This document shows positions 8,750 to 22,770 of a stretch of DNA of 64,000 bases, one piece after another; position 1 is the stretch's first letter, and each line of letters begins with the position of its first letter. Origin of the DNA: Meconema thalassinum (Eukaryota > Arthropoda > Insecta > Orthoptera > Tettigoniidae); NCBI GenBank assembly GCA_946902985.2, contig OX336395.1:15168708-15232707 (forward strand), given 5' to 3'. Position numbers and translations under genes: made by a program. The notes under the pieces are model-generated. The model made no database searches and had not been told where the DNA came from. It saw nothing but the letters and a program-made list of their open reading frames with translations.

Positions 8750-11700
8750 GATGTGTTTATAGAGGGAGACAAAAGGAAACCATGACAACCATCATGGCCG
8801 CTGAGGGAACGCGAGGCCACCTCGGCAATATGATATGTTTATAGAGGCAGACAAAAGGAAACCATGACAACCATCATGGCCGCTGAGGGAACGCGAGGCC
8901 ACCTCGGCAATATGATCTGTTTATAGAGGGAGACAAAAGGAAACCATGACAACCATCATGGCCGCTGAGGGAACGCGAGGCCACCTCGGCAATATGATAT
9001 GTTTATAGAGGCAGACAAAAGGAAACCATGACAACCATCATGGCCGCTGAGGGAACGCGAGGCCACCTCGGCAATATGATCTGTTTATAGAGGGAGACAA
9101 AAGGAAACCATGACAACCATCATGGCCGCTGAGGGAACGCGAGGCCACCTCGGCAATATTATCTGTTTATAGAGGGAGACAAAAGGAAACCATGACAACC
9201 ATCATGGCCGCTGAGGGAGCGCGAGGCCACCATGGCAATATGATCTGTTTATAGAGGGAGACAGAAGGAAACCATGACAACCATCATGGCCGCTGAGGGA
9301 ACGCGAGGCCACCTCGGCAATATGATATGTTTATAGAGGGAGACAAAAGGAAACCATGACAACCATCATGGCCGCTGAGGGAACGCGATGCCACCTTGGC
9401 AATATGATCTGTTTATAGAGGGAGTCAAAAGGAAACCATGACAACCATCATGGCCGCTGAGGGAGCGCGAGGCCACCTCGGCAATATGATCTGTTTATAG
9501 AGGGAGACAAAAGGAAACCATGACAACCATCATGGCCGCTGAGGGAACGCGAGGCCACCTCGGCAATATGATCTGTTTATAGAGGGAGACAAAAGGAAAC
9601 CATGACAACCATCATGGCCGCTGAGGGAATGCGAGGCCACCTCGGCAATATGATCTGTTTATAGAGGGAGACAAAAGGAAACCATGACAACCATCATGGC
9701 CGCTGAGGGAACGCGAGGCCACCTCGGCAATATGATCTGTTTATAGAGGGAGACAAAAGGAAGCCATGACAACCATCATGGCCGCTGAGGGAACGCGAGG
9801 CCACCTCGGCAATATGATCTGTTTATAGAGGGAGACAAAAGGAAACCATGACAACCATCATGGCCGCTGAGGGAATGCGAGGCCACCTCGGCAATATGAT
9901 CTGTTTATAGAGGGAGACAAAAGGAAACCATGACAACCATCATGGCCGCTGAGGGAACGCGAGGCCACCTCGGCAATATGATCTGTTTATAGAGGGAGAC
10001 AAAAGGAAACCATGACAACCATCATGGCCGCTGAGGGAACGCGAGGCCACCTCGGCAATATGATCTGTTTATAGAGGGAGACAAAAGGAAACCATGACAA
10101 CCATCATGGCCGCTGAGGGAATGCGAGGCCACCTCGGCAATATGATCTGTTTATAGAGGGAGACAAAAGGAAACCATGACAACCATCATGGCCGCTGAGG
10201 GAACGCGAGGCCACCTCGGCAATATGATCTGTTTATAGAGGGAGACAAAAGGAAACCATGACAACCATCATGGCCGCTGAGGGAACGCGAGGCCACCTCG
10301 GCAATATGATCTGTTTATAGAGGGAGACAAAAGGAAACCATGACAACCATCATGGCCGCTGAGGGAACGCGAGGCCACCTCGGCAATATGATCTGTTTAT
10401 AGAGGGAGACAAAAGGAAACCATGACAACCATCATGGCCGCTGAGGGAACGCGAGGCCACCTCGGCAATATGATCTGTTTATAGAGGGAGACAAAAGGAA
10501 ACCATGACAACCATCATGGCCGCTGAGGGAACGCGAGGCCACCTCGGCAATATGATGTGTTTATAGAGGGAGACAAAAGGAAACCATGACAACCATCATG
10601 GCCGCTGAGGGAACGCGAGGCCACCTCGGCAATATGATATGTTTATAGAGGCAGACAAAAGGAAACCATGACAACCATCATGGCCGCTGAGGGAACGCGA
10701 GGCCACCTCGGCAATATGATCTGTTTATAGAGGGAGACAAAAGGAAACCATGACAACCATCATGGCCGCTGAGGGAACGCGAGGCCACCTCGGCAATATG
10801 ATCTGTTTATAGAGGGAGACAAAAGGAAACCATGACAACCATCATGGCCGCTGAGGGAATGCGAGGCCACCTCGGCAATATGATCTGTTTATAGAGGGAG
10901 ACAAAAGGAAACCATGACAACCATCATGGCCGCTGAGGGAACGCGAGGCCACCTCGGCAATATGATCTGTTTATAGAGGGAGACAAAAGGAAACCATGAC
11001 AACCATCATGGCCGCTGAGGGAACGCGAGGCCACCTCGGCAATATGATATGTTTATAGAGGCAGACAAAAGGAAACCATGACAACCATCATGGCCGCTGA
11101 GGGAACGCGAGGCCACCTCGGCAATATGATCTGTTTATAGAGGGAGACAAAAGGAAACCATGACAACCATCATGGCCGCTGAGGGAACGCGAGGCCACCT
11201 CGGCAATATGATCTGTTTATAGAGGGAGACAAAAGGAAACCATGACAACCATCATGGCCGCTGAGGGAGCGCGAGGCCACCATGGCAATATGATCTGTTT
11301 ATAGAGGGAGACAGAAGGAAACCATGACAACCATCATGGCCGCTGAGGGAACGCGAGGCCACCTCGGCAATATGATCTGTTTATAGAGGGAGACAAAAGG
11401 AAACCATGACAACCATCATGGCCGCTGAGGGAATGCGAGGCCACCTCGGCAATATGATCTGTTTATAGAGGGAGACAAAAGGAAACCATGACAACCATCA
11501 TGGCCGCTGAGGGAACGCGAGGCCACCTCGGCAATATGATCTGTTTATAGAGGGAGACAAAAGGAAGCCATGACAACCATCATGGCCGCTGAGGGAACGC
11601 GAGGCCACCTCGGCAATATGATCTGTTTATAGAGGGAGACAAAAGGAAACCATGACAACCATCATGGCCGCTGAGGGAATGCGAGGCCACCTCGGCAATA

Positions 11701-11930
11701 TGATCTGTTTATAGAGGGAGACAAAAGGAAACCATGACAACCATCATGGCCGCTGAGGGAACGCGAGGCCACCTCGGCAATATGATCTGTTTATAGAGGG
11801 AGACAAAAGGAAACCATGACAACCATCATGGCCGCTGAGGGAACGCGAGGCCACCTCGGCAATATGATCTGTTTATAGAGGGAGACAAAAGGAAACCATG
11901 ACAACCATCATGGCCGCTGAGGGAATGCGA
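8750..11930 (+). repeat. 22-mer (1,804 bp) / 25-mer (2,050 bp) segmental repeat near the left edge of Sat82
   Basis: Rare variants recur at fixed offsets. GATGTG at 8750/10554, GATATG at 8832/10636, GAATGCG at 9628/11432, 9874/11678 and 10120/11924, and GGAAGCC at 9759/11563 are all 1,804 bp apart. GATATG at 8996/11046 and CCACCATGG near 9228/11278 are 2,050 bp apart. The middle of the second copy therefore gained and then lost three units (246 bp) relative to the first. Confidence 0.85.
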
Positions 11931-14760
11931 GGCCACCTCGGCAATATGATCTGTTTATAGAGGGAGACAAAAGGAAACCATGACAACCATCATGGCCGCT
12001 GAGGGAACGCGAGGCCACCTCGGCAATATGATCTGTTTATAGAGGGAGACAAAAGGAAACCATGACAACCATCATGGCCGCTGAGGGAATGCGAGGCCAC
12101 CTCGGCAATATGATCTGTTTATAGAGGGAGACAAAAGGAAACCATGACAACCATCATGGCCGCTGAGGGAGCGCGAGGCCACCTCGGCAATATGATCTGT
12201 TTATAGAGGCAGACAAAAGGAAACCATGACAACCATCATGGCCGCTGAGGGAACGCGAGGCCACCTCGGCAATATGATCTGTTTATAGAGGGAGACAAAA
12301 GGAAGCCATGACAACCATCATGGCCGCTGAGGGAGCGCGAGGCCACCTCGGCAATGTGATCTGTTTATAGAGGGAGACAAAAGGAAACCATGACAACCAT
12401 CATGGCCGCTGAGGGAACGCGACGCCACCTCGGCAATATGATCTGTTTATAGGGGGAGACAAAAGGAAACCATGACAACCATCATGGCCGCTGAGGGAAC
12501 GCGAGGCCACCTCGGCAATATGATCTGTTTATAGAGGGAGACAAAAGGAAACCATGACAACCATCATGGCCGCTGAGGGAACGCGAGGCCACCTCGGCAA
12601 TATGATCTGTTTATAGAGGGAGACAAAAGGAAGCCATGACAACCATCATGGCCGCTGAGGGAACGCGAGGCCACCTCGGCAATATGATCTGTTTATAGAG
12701 GGAGACAAAAGGAAACCATGACAACCATCATGGCCACTGAGGGAACGCGAGGCCACCTCGGCAATGTGATCTGTTTATAGAGGGAGACAAAAGGAAACCA
12801 TGACAACCATCATGGCCGCTGAGGGAACGCGAGGCCACCTCGGCAATATGATCTGTTTATAGAGGGAGACAAAAGGAAACCATGACAACCATCATGGCCG
12901 CTGAGGGAACGCGAGGCCACCTCGGCAATATGATCTGTTTATAGAGGGAGACAAAAGGAAACCATGACAACCATCATGGCCGCTGAGGGAACGCGAGGCC
13001 ACCTCGGCAATGTGATCTGTTTATAGAGGGAGACAAAAGGAAACCATGACAACCATCATGGCCGCTGAGGGAACGCGAGGCCACCTCGGCAATATGATCT
13101 GTTTATAGAGGGAGACAAAAGGAAACCATGACAACCATCATGGCCGCTGAGGGAACGCGAGGCCACCTCGGCAATATGATCTGTTTATAGAGGGAGACAA
13201 AAGGAAACCATGACAACCATCATGGCCGCTGAGGGAACGCGAGGCCACCTCGGCAATATGATCTGTTTATAGAGGGAGACAAAAGGAAACCATGACAACC
13301 ATCATGGCCGCTGTGGGAACGCGAGGCAACCTCGGCAATATGATCTGTTTATAGAGGGAGACAAAAGGAAACCATGACAACCATCATGGCCGCTGAGGGA
13401 ACGCGAGGCCACCTCGGCAATATGATCTGTTTATAGAGGGAGACAAAAGGAAACCATGACAACCATCATGGCCGCTGAGGGAACGCGAGGCCACCTCGGC
13501 AATATGATCTGTTTATAGAGGGAGACAAAAGGAAACCATGACAACCATCATGGCCGCTGAGGGAACGCGAGGCCACCTCGGCAATATGATCTGTTTATAG
13601 AGGGAGACAAAAGGAAACCATGACAACCATCCTGGCCGCTGAGGGAACGCGAGGCCACCTCGGCAATATGATCTGTTTATAGAGGGAGACAAAAGGAAAC
13701 CATGACAACCATCATGGCCGCTGAGGGAACGCGAGGCCACCTCGGCAATATGATCTGTTTATAGAGGCAGACAAAAGGAAACCATGACAACCATCATGGC
13801 CGCTGAGGGAACGCGAGGCCACCTCGGCAATATGATCTGTTTATAGAGGGAGACAAAAGGAAACCATGACAACCATCATGGCCGCTGAGGGAGCGCGAGG
13901 CCACCTCGGCAATATGATCTGTTTATAGAGGGAGACAAAAGGAAACCATGACAACCATCATGGCCGCTGAGGGAACGCGAGGCCACCTCGGCAATATGAT
14001 CTGTTTATAGAGGGAGACAAAAGGAAACCATGACAACCATCATGGCCGCTGAGGGAACGCGAGGCCACCTCGGCAATATGATCTGTTTATAGAGGGAGAC
14101 AAAAGGAAACCATGACAACCATCATGGCCGCTGAGGGAACGCGAGGCCACCTCGGCAATATGATCTGTTTATAGAGGGAGACAAAAGGAAACCATGACAA
14201 CCATCATGGCCACTGAGGGAACGCGAGGCCACCTCGGCAATATGATCTGTTTATAGAGGCAGACAAAAGGAAACCATGACAACCATCATGGCCGCTGAGG
14301 GGGCGCGAGGCCACCTCGGCAATATGATCTGTTTATAGACGGAGACAAAAGGAAACCATGACAACCATCATGGTCGCTGAGGGAACGCGAGGCCACCACG
14401 GCAATATGATCTGTTTATAGAGGCAGACAAAAGGAAACCATGACAACCATCATGGCCGCTGAGGGAACGCGAGGCCACCTCGGCAATATGATCTGTTTAT
14501 AGAGGGAGACAAAAGGAAACCATGACAACCATCATGGCCGCTGAGGGAACGCGAGGCCACCTCGGCAATATGATCTGTTTATAGAGGCAGACAAAAGGAA
14601 ACCATGACAACCATCATGGCCGCTGAGGGAGCGCGAGGCCACCTCGGCAATATGATCTGTTTATAGAGGGAGACAAAAGGAAACCATGACAACCATCATG
14701 GCCGCTGAGGGAACGCGAGGCCACCCCGGCAATATGATCTGTTTATAGAGGGAGACAAAA

Positions 14761-14928
14761 GGAAGCCATGACAACCATCATGGCCATTGAGGGAACGCGA
14801 GGCCACCTCGGCAATATGATCTGTTTATAGAGGGAGACAAAAGGAAGCCATGACAACCATCATGGCCATTGAGGGAACGCGAGGCCACCTCGGCAATATG
14901 ATCTGTTTATAGAGGGAGACAAAAGGAA
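14761..14928 (+). repeat. Adjacent identical variant units (GGAAGCC + CCATTGAG)
   Basis: Two neighbouring units carry the same two uncommon changes, GGAAGCC and GGCCATTGAG. Neighbour-to-neighbour sharing of a double variant points to single-unit slippage or local conversion. A similar double variant recurs once more near 56150-56180. Confidence 0.6.
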
Positions 14929-16990
14929 ACCATGACAACCATCATGGCCGCTGAGGGAACGCGAGGCCACCGTGGCAATATGATCTGTTTATAGAGGGAG
15001 ACAAAAGGAAACCATGACAACCATCATGGCCGCTGAGGGAACGCGAGGCCACCTCGGCAATATGTTCTGTTTATAGAGGGAGACAAAAGGAAACCATGAC
15101 AACCATCATGGCCGCTGAGGGAACGCGAGGCCACCTCGGCAATATGATCTGTTTATAGAGGGAGACAAAAGGAAACCATGACAACCATCATGGCCGCTGA
15201 GGGAACGCGAGGCCACCTCGGCAATATGATCTGTTTATAGAGGGAGACAAAAGGAAACCATGACAACCATCATGGCCGCTGAGGGAACGCGAGGCCACCT
15301 CGGCAATATGATCTGTTTATAGAGGGAGACAAAAGGAAACCATGACAACCATCATGGCCGCTGAGGGAACGCGAGGCCACCTCGGCAATATGATCTGTTT
15401 ATAGAGGGAGACAAAAGGAAACCATGACAACCATCATGGCCGCTGAGGGAACGCGAGGCCACCTCGGCAATATGATCTGTTTATAGAGGGAGACAAAAGG
15501 AAACCATGACAACCATCATGGCCGCTGAGGGAACGCGAGGCCACCTCGGCAATATGATCTGTTTATAGAGGGAGACAAAAGGAAACCATGACAACCATCA
15601 TGGCCGCTGAGGGAACGCGAGGCCACCTCGGCAATATGATCTGTTTATAGAGGGAGACAAAAGGAAACCATGACAACCATCATGGCCGCTGAGGGAAAGC
15701 GAGGCCACCTCGGCAATATGATCTGTTTATAGAGGGGGACAAATGGAAACCATGACAACCATCATGGCCGCTGAGGGAACGCGAGGCCACCTCGGCAATA
15801 TGATCTGTTTATAGAGGGAGACAAAAGGAAACCATGACAACCATCATGGCCGCTGAGGGAACGCGAGGCCACCTCGGCAATATGATCTGTTTATAGAGGG
15901 AGACAAAAGGAAACCATGACAACCATCATGGCCGCTGAGGGAACGCGAGGCCACCTCGGCAATATGTTCACTTTATAGAGGGAGACAAAAGGAAACCATG
16001 ACAACCATCATGGCCGCTGAGGGAACGCGAGGCCACCTCGGCAATATGATCTGTTTATAGAGGGAGACAAAAGGAAACCATGACAACCATCATGGCCGCT
16101 GAGGGAACGCGAGGCCACCTCGGCAATATGATCTGTTTATAGAGGGGGACAAAAGGAAACCATGACAACCATCATGGCCGCTGAGGGAATGCGAGGCCAC
16201 CTCGGCAATATGATCTGTTTATAGAGGGAGACAAAAGGAAACCATGACAACCATCATGGCCGCTGAGGGAACGCGAGGCCACCTCGGCAATATGATCTGT
16301 TTATAGAGGGAGACAAAAGGAAACCATGACAACCATCATGGCCGCTGAGGGAACGCGAGGCCACCTCGGCAATATGATCTGTTTATAGAGAGAGACAAAA
16401 GGAAACCATGACAACCATCATGGCCGCTGAGGGAACGCGAGGCCACCTCGGTAATGTGATCTGTTTATAGAGGGAGACAAAAGGAAACCATGACAACCAT
16501 CATGGCCGCTGAGGGAACGCGAGGCCACCTCGGCAATATGATCTGTTTATAGGGGGAGACAAAAGGAAACCATGACAACCATCATGGCCGCTGAGGGAAC
16601 GCGAGGCCACCTCGGCAATATGATCTGTTTATAGAGGGAGACAAAAGGAAACCATGACAACCATCATGGCCGCTGAGGGAACGCGAGGCCACCTCGGCAA
16701 TATGATCTGTTTATAGAGGGAGACAAAAGGAAACCATGGCAACCATCATGGCCGCTGAGGGAACGCGAGGCCACCTCGGCAATATGATCTGTTTATAGGG
16801 GGAGACAAAAGGAAGCCATGACAACCATCATGGCCGCTGAGGGAACGCGAGGCCACCTCGGCAATATGATCTGTTTATAGAGGGAGACAAAAGGAAACCA
16901 TGACAACCATCATGGCCGCTGAGGGAACGCGAGGCCACCTCGGCAATATGATCTGTTTATAGAGGGAGACAAAAGGAAACCATGACAACC

Positions 16991-17161
16991 ATCCTGGCCG
17001 CTGAGGGAACGCGAGGCCACCTCGGCAATATGATCTGTTTATAGAGGGAGACAAAAGGAAACCATGACAACCATCCTGGCCGCTGAGGGAACGCGAGGCC
17101 ACCTCGGCAATATGATCTGTTTATAGAGGGAGACAAAAGGAAACCATGACAACCATCCTGG
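16991..17161 (+). repeat. Three consecutive ATCCTGG variant units
   Basis: The A-to-C change ATCATGG to ATCCTGG occurs at 16991, 17073 and 17155, that is in three successive units. It otherwise occurs near 13629. This is local spread of one mutation by slippage or conversion. It lengthens a spurious minus-strand open frame over the same bases. Confidence 0.65.
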
Positions 17162-18280
17162 CCGCTGAGGGAACGCGAGGCCACCTCGGCAATATGATCT
17201 GTTTATAGAGGCAGACAAAAGGAAACCATGACAACCATCATGGCCGCTGAGGGAACGCGAGGCCACCTCGGCAATATGATCTGTTTATAGAGGGAGACAA
17301 AAGGAAACCATGACAACCATCATGGCCGCTGAGGGAACGCGAGGCCACCTCGGCAATATGATCTGTTTATAGAGGGAGACAAAAGGAAACCATGACAACC
17401 ATCATGGCCGCTGAGGGAACGCGAGGCCACCTCGGCAATATGATCTGTTTATAGAGGGAGACAAAAGGAAACCATGACAACCATCATGGCCGCTGAGGGA
17501 ACGCGAGGCCACCTCGGCAATATGATCTGTTTATAGAGGGAGACAAAAGGAAACCATGACAACCATCATGGCCGCTGAGGGAACGCGAGGCCACCTCGGC
17601 AATATGATCTGTTTATAGAGGGAGACAAAAGGAAACCATGACAACCATCATGGCCGCTGAGGGAACGCGAGGCCACCTCGGCAATATGATCTGTTTATAG
17701 AGGGAGACAAAAGGAAACCATGACAACCATCATGGCCGCTGAGGGAACGCGAGGCCACCTCGGCAATATGATCTGTTTATAGAGGGAGACAAAAGGAAAC
17801 CATGACAACCATCATGGCCGCTGAGGGAACGCGAGGCCACCTCGGCAATATGATCTGTTTATAGAGGGAGACAAAAGGAAACCATGACAACCATCATGGC
17901 CGCTGAGGGAACGCGAGGCCACCTCGGCAATATGTTCACTTTATAGAGGGAGACAAAAGGAAACCATGACAACCATCATGGCCGCTGAGGGAACGCGAGG
18001 CCACCTCGGCAATATGATCTGTTTATAGAGGGAGACAAAAGGAAACCATGACAACCATCATGGCCGCTGAGGGAACGCGAGGCCACCTCGGCAATATGAT
18101 CTGTTTATAGAGGGAGACAAAAGGAAACCATGACAACCATCATGGCCGCTGAGGGAACGCGAGGCCACCTCGGCAATATGATCTGTTTATAGAGGGAGAC
18201 AAAAGGAAACCATGACAACCATCATGGCCGCTGAGGGAACGCGAGGCCACCTCGGCAATATGATCTGTTTATAGGGGGAG

Positions 18281-18292
18281 ACAAAGGAAACC
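18281..18292 (+). repeat. Sat82 unit with a 1-bp deletion (ACAAAGG)
   Basis: The A run ACAAAAGG is shortened to ACAAAGG, shifting the register by one base. It is one of only three single-base length changes in 678 units; the other two (about 41720, 48115) are copies of one event. Confidence 0.8.
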
Positions 18293-21200
18293 ATGACAAC
18301 CATCATGGCCGCTGAGGGAACGCGAGGCCACCTCGGCAATATGTTCACTTTATAGAGGGAGACAAAAGGAAACCATGACAACCATCATGGCCGCTGAGGG
18401 AACGCGAGGCCACCTCGGCAATATGATCTGTTTATAGAGGGAGACAAAAGGAAACCATGACAACCATCATGGCCGCTGAGGGAACGCGAGGCCACCTCGG
18501 CAATATGATCTGTTTATAGAGGGAGACAAAAGGAAACCATGACAACCATCATGGCCGCTGAGGGAACGCGAGGCCACCTCGGCAATATGATATGTTTATA
18601 GAGGGAGACAAAAGGAAACCATGACAACTATCATGGCCGCTGAGGGAACGCGAGGCCACCTCGGCAATATGATCTGTTTATAGAGGGAGACAAAAGGAAA
18701 CCATGACAACCATCATGGCCGCTGAGGGAACGCGAGGCCACCTCGGCAATATGATCTGTTTATAGAGGGAGACAAAAGGAAACCATGACAACCATCATGA
18801 CCGCTGAGGGAACGCGAGGCCACCTCGGCAATATGATCTGTTTATAGAGGGAGACAAAAGGAAACCATGACAATCATCATGGCCGCTGAGGGAACGCGAG
18901 GCCACCTCGGCAATATGATCTGTTTATAGAGGGAGACAAAAGGAAACCATGACAACCATCATGGCCGCTGAGGGAACGCGAGGCCACCTCGGCAATATGA
19001 TCTGTTTATAGAGGGAGACAAAAGGAAACCATGACAACCATCATGGCCGCTGAGGGAACGCGAGGCCACCTCGGCAATATGATCTGTTTATAGAGGGAGA
19101 CAAAAGGAAACCATGACAACCATCATGGCCGCTGAGGGAACGCGAGGCCACCTCGGCAATATGATCTGTTTATAGAGGGAGACAAAAGGAAACCATGACA
19201 ACCATCATGGCCGCTGAGGGAACGCGAGGCCACCTCGGCAATATGATCTATTTATAGAGGGAGACAAAAGGAAACCATGACAACCATCATGGCCGCTGAG
19301 GGAACGCGAGGCCACCTCGGCAATATGATCTGTTTATAGAGGGAGACAAAAGGAAACCATGACAACCATCATGGCCGCTGAGGGAGCGCGAGGCCACCTC
19401 GGCAATATGATCTGTTTATAGAGGGAGACAAAAGGAAACCATGACAACCATCATGGCCGCTGAGGGAACGCGAGGCCACCTCGGCAATATGATCTGTTTA
19501 TAGAGGGAGACAAAAGGAAACCATGACAACCATCATGGCCGCTGAGGGAACGCGAGGCCACCTCGGCAATATGATCTGTTTATAGAGGGAGACAAAAGGA
19601 AACCATGACAACCATCATGACCGCTGAGGGAACGCGAGGCCACCTCGGCAATATGATCTGTTTATAGAGGGAGACAAAAGGAAACCATGACAACCATCAT
19701 GGCCACTGAGGGAACGCGAGGCCACCTCGGCAATATGATCTGTTTATAGAGGGAGACAAAAGGAAACCATGACAACCATCATGGCCGCTGAGGGAACGCG
19801 AGGCCACCTCGGCAATATGATCTGTTTATAGAGGGAGACAAAAGGAAACCATGACAACCATCATGGCCGCTGAGGGAGCGCGAGGCCACCTCGGCAATAT
19901 GATCTGTTTATAGAGGGAGACAAAAGGAAACCATGACAACCATCATGGCCGCTGAGGGAACGCGAGGCCACCTCGGCAATATGATCTGTTTATAGAGGGA
20001 GACAAAAGGAAACCATGACAACCATCATGGCCGCTGAGGGAGCGCGAGGCCACCTCGGCAATATGATCTGTTTATAGAGGGAGACAAAAGGAAACCATGA
20101 CAACCATCATGGCCGCTGAGGGAACGCGAGGCCACCTCGGCAATATGATCTGTTTACAGAGGGAGACAAAAGGAAACCATGACAACCATCATGGCCGCTG
20201 AGGGAACGCGACGCCACCTCGGCAATATGATCTGTTTATAGAGGGAGACAAAAGGAAACCATGACAACCATCATGGCCGCTGAGGGAACGCGAGGCCACC
20301 TCGGCAATATGATCTGTTTATAGAGGGAGACAAAAGGAAACCATGACAACCATCATGGCCGCTGAGGGAACGCGAGGCCACCGTGGCAATATGATCTGTT
20401 TATAGAGGGAGACAAAAGGAAACCATGACAACCATCATGGCCGCTGAGGGAGCGCGAGGCCACCTCGGCAATATGATCTGTTTATAGAGGGAGACAAAAG
20501 GAAACCATGACAACCATCATGGCCACTGAGGGAACGCGAGGCCACCTCGGCAATATGATCTGTTTATATAGGGAGACAAAAGGAAACCATGACAACCATC
20601 ATGGCCACTGAGGGAACGCGAGGCCACCTCGGCAATATGATCTGTTTATAGAGGGAGACAAAAGGAAACCATGACAACCATCATGGCCGCTGAGGGAACG
20701 CGAGGCCACCTCGGCAATATGATCTGTTTATAGAGGGAGACAAAAGGAAACCATGACAACCATCATGGCCGCTGAGGGAACGCGAGGCCACCTCGGCAAT
20801 ATGATCTGTTTATAGAGGGAGACAAAAGGAAACCATGACAACCATCATGGCCGCTGAGGGAACGCGAGGCCACCTCGGCAATATGATCTGTTTATAGAGG
20901 GAGACAAAAGGAAACCATGACAACCATCATGGCCGCTGAGGGAACGCGAGGCCACCTCGGCAATATGATCTGTTTATAGAGGGAGACAAAAGGAAACCAT
21001 GACAACCATCATGGCCGCTGAGGGAGCGCGAGGCCACCTCGGCAATATGATCTGTTTATAGAGGGAGACAAAAGGAAACCATGACAACCATCATGGCCGC
21101 TGAGGGAACGCGAGGCCACCTCGGCAATATGATCTGTTTATAGAGGGAGACAAAAGGAAACCATGACAACCATCATGGCCGCTGAGGGAGCGCGAGGCCA

Positions 21201-22740
21201 CCTCGGCAATATGATCTGTTTATAGAGGGAGACAAAAGGAAACCATGACAACCATCATGGCCGCTGAGGGAACGCGAGGCCACCTCGGCAATATGATCTG
21301 TTTATAGAGGGAGACAAAAGGAAACCATGACAACCATCATGGCCGCTGAGGGAGCGCGAGGCCACCTCGGCAATATGATCTGTTTATAGAGGGAGACAAA
21401 AGGAAACCATGACAACCATCATGGCCGCTGAGGGAACGCAAGGCCACCTCGGCAATATGATCTGTTTATAGAGGGAGACAAAAGGAAACCATGACAACCA
21501 TCATGGCCGCTGAGGGAACGCGAGGCCACCTCGGCAATATGATCTGTTTATAGAGGGAGACAAAAGGAAACCATGACAACCATCATGGCCGCTGAGGGAA
21601 CGCGAGGCCACCTCGGCAATATGATCTGTTTATAGAGGGAGACAAAAGGAAACCATGACAACCATCATGGCCGCTGAGGGAAAGCGAGGCCACCTCGGCA
21701 ATATGATCTCTTTATAGGGGGAGACAAAAGGAAACCATGACAACCATCATGGCCGCTGAGGGAAAGCGAGGCCACCTCGGCAATATGATCTGTTTATAGA
21801 GGGAGACAAAAGGAAACCATGACAACCATCATGGCCGCTGAGGGAACGCGAGGCCACCTCGGCAATATGATCTGTTTATAGAGGGAGACAAAAGGAAACC
21901 ATGACAACCATCATGGCCGCTGAGGGAACGCGAGGCCACCTCGGCAATATGATCTGTTTATAGAGGGAGACAAAAGGAAACCATGACAACCATCATGGCC
22001 GCTGAGGGAACGCGAGGCCACCTCGGCAATATGATATGTTTATAGAGGGAGACAAAAGGAAACCATGACAACCATCATGGCCGCTGAGGGAACGCGAGGC
22101 CACCTCGGCAATATGATCTGTTTATAGAGGGAGACAAAAGGAAACCATGACAACCATCATGGCCGCTGAGGGAACGCGTGGCCACCTCGGCAATATGATC
22201 TGTTTATAGAGGGAGACAAAAGGAAACCATGACAACCATCATGGCCGCTGAGGGAACGCGAGGCCACCTCGGCAATATGATCTGTTTACAGAGGGAGACA
22301 AAAGGAAACCATGACAACCATCATGGCCGCTGAGGGAACGCGAGGCCACCTCGGCAATATGATCTGTTTATAGAGGGAGACAAAAGGAAACCATGACAAC
22401 CATCATGGCCGCTGAGGGAGCGCGAGGCCACCTCGGCAATATGATCTGTTTATAGAGGGAGACAAAAGGAAACCATGACAACCATCATGGCCGCTGAGGG
22501 AACGCGAGGCCACCTCGGCAATATGATCTGTTTATAGAGGGGGACAAAAGGAAACCATGACAACCATCATGGCCGCTGAGGGAACGCGAGGCCACCTCGG
22601 CAATATGATCTATTTATAGAGGGAGACAAAAGGAAACCATGACAACCATCATGGCCGCTGAGGGAACGCGAGGCCACCTCGGCAATATGATCTGTTTATA
22701 GAGGGAGACTAAAGGAAACCATGACAACCATCATGGCCGC

Positions 22741-22770
22741 TGAGGGAACGCGAGGCAATATGATCTGTTT
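22741..22770 (+). repeat. Sat82 unit with a 9-bp deletion (first copy)
   Basis: GAGGCCACCTCGGCAATATG is reduced to GAGGCAATATG. The lost 9 bp lie between two GGC triplets, so the break has 3-bp microhomology, as expected for slippage or end joining. The deletion removes the right arm of the unit dyad and one CpG. Confidence 0.9.

Noticed and set aside
13513..13740. 75-80-codon open frames on the minus strand at about 16 places in Sat82 (for example 16875-17266, 24081-24308, 55429-57721, 61134-61361)
   Set aside because: Because 82 is not a multiple of 3, the frame rotates through all three phases over three units (246 bp) and meets a stop in the fourth. The frames are the same satellite read once, with no independent coding signal, and they appear or vanish with single neutral variants.
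15966..18343. 24-mer repeat based on GTTCACTTT units at 15966, 17934 and 18343
   Set aside because: The spacings fit whole units, but neighbouring rare variants do not match, so this looks like spread of a single-unit variant and not a segmental repeat.
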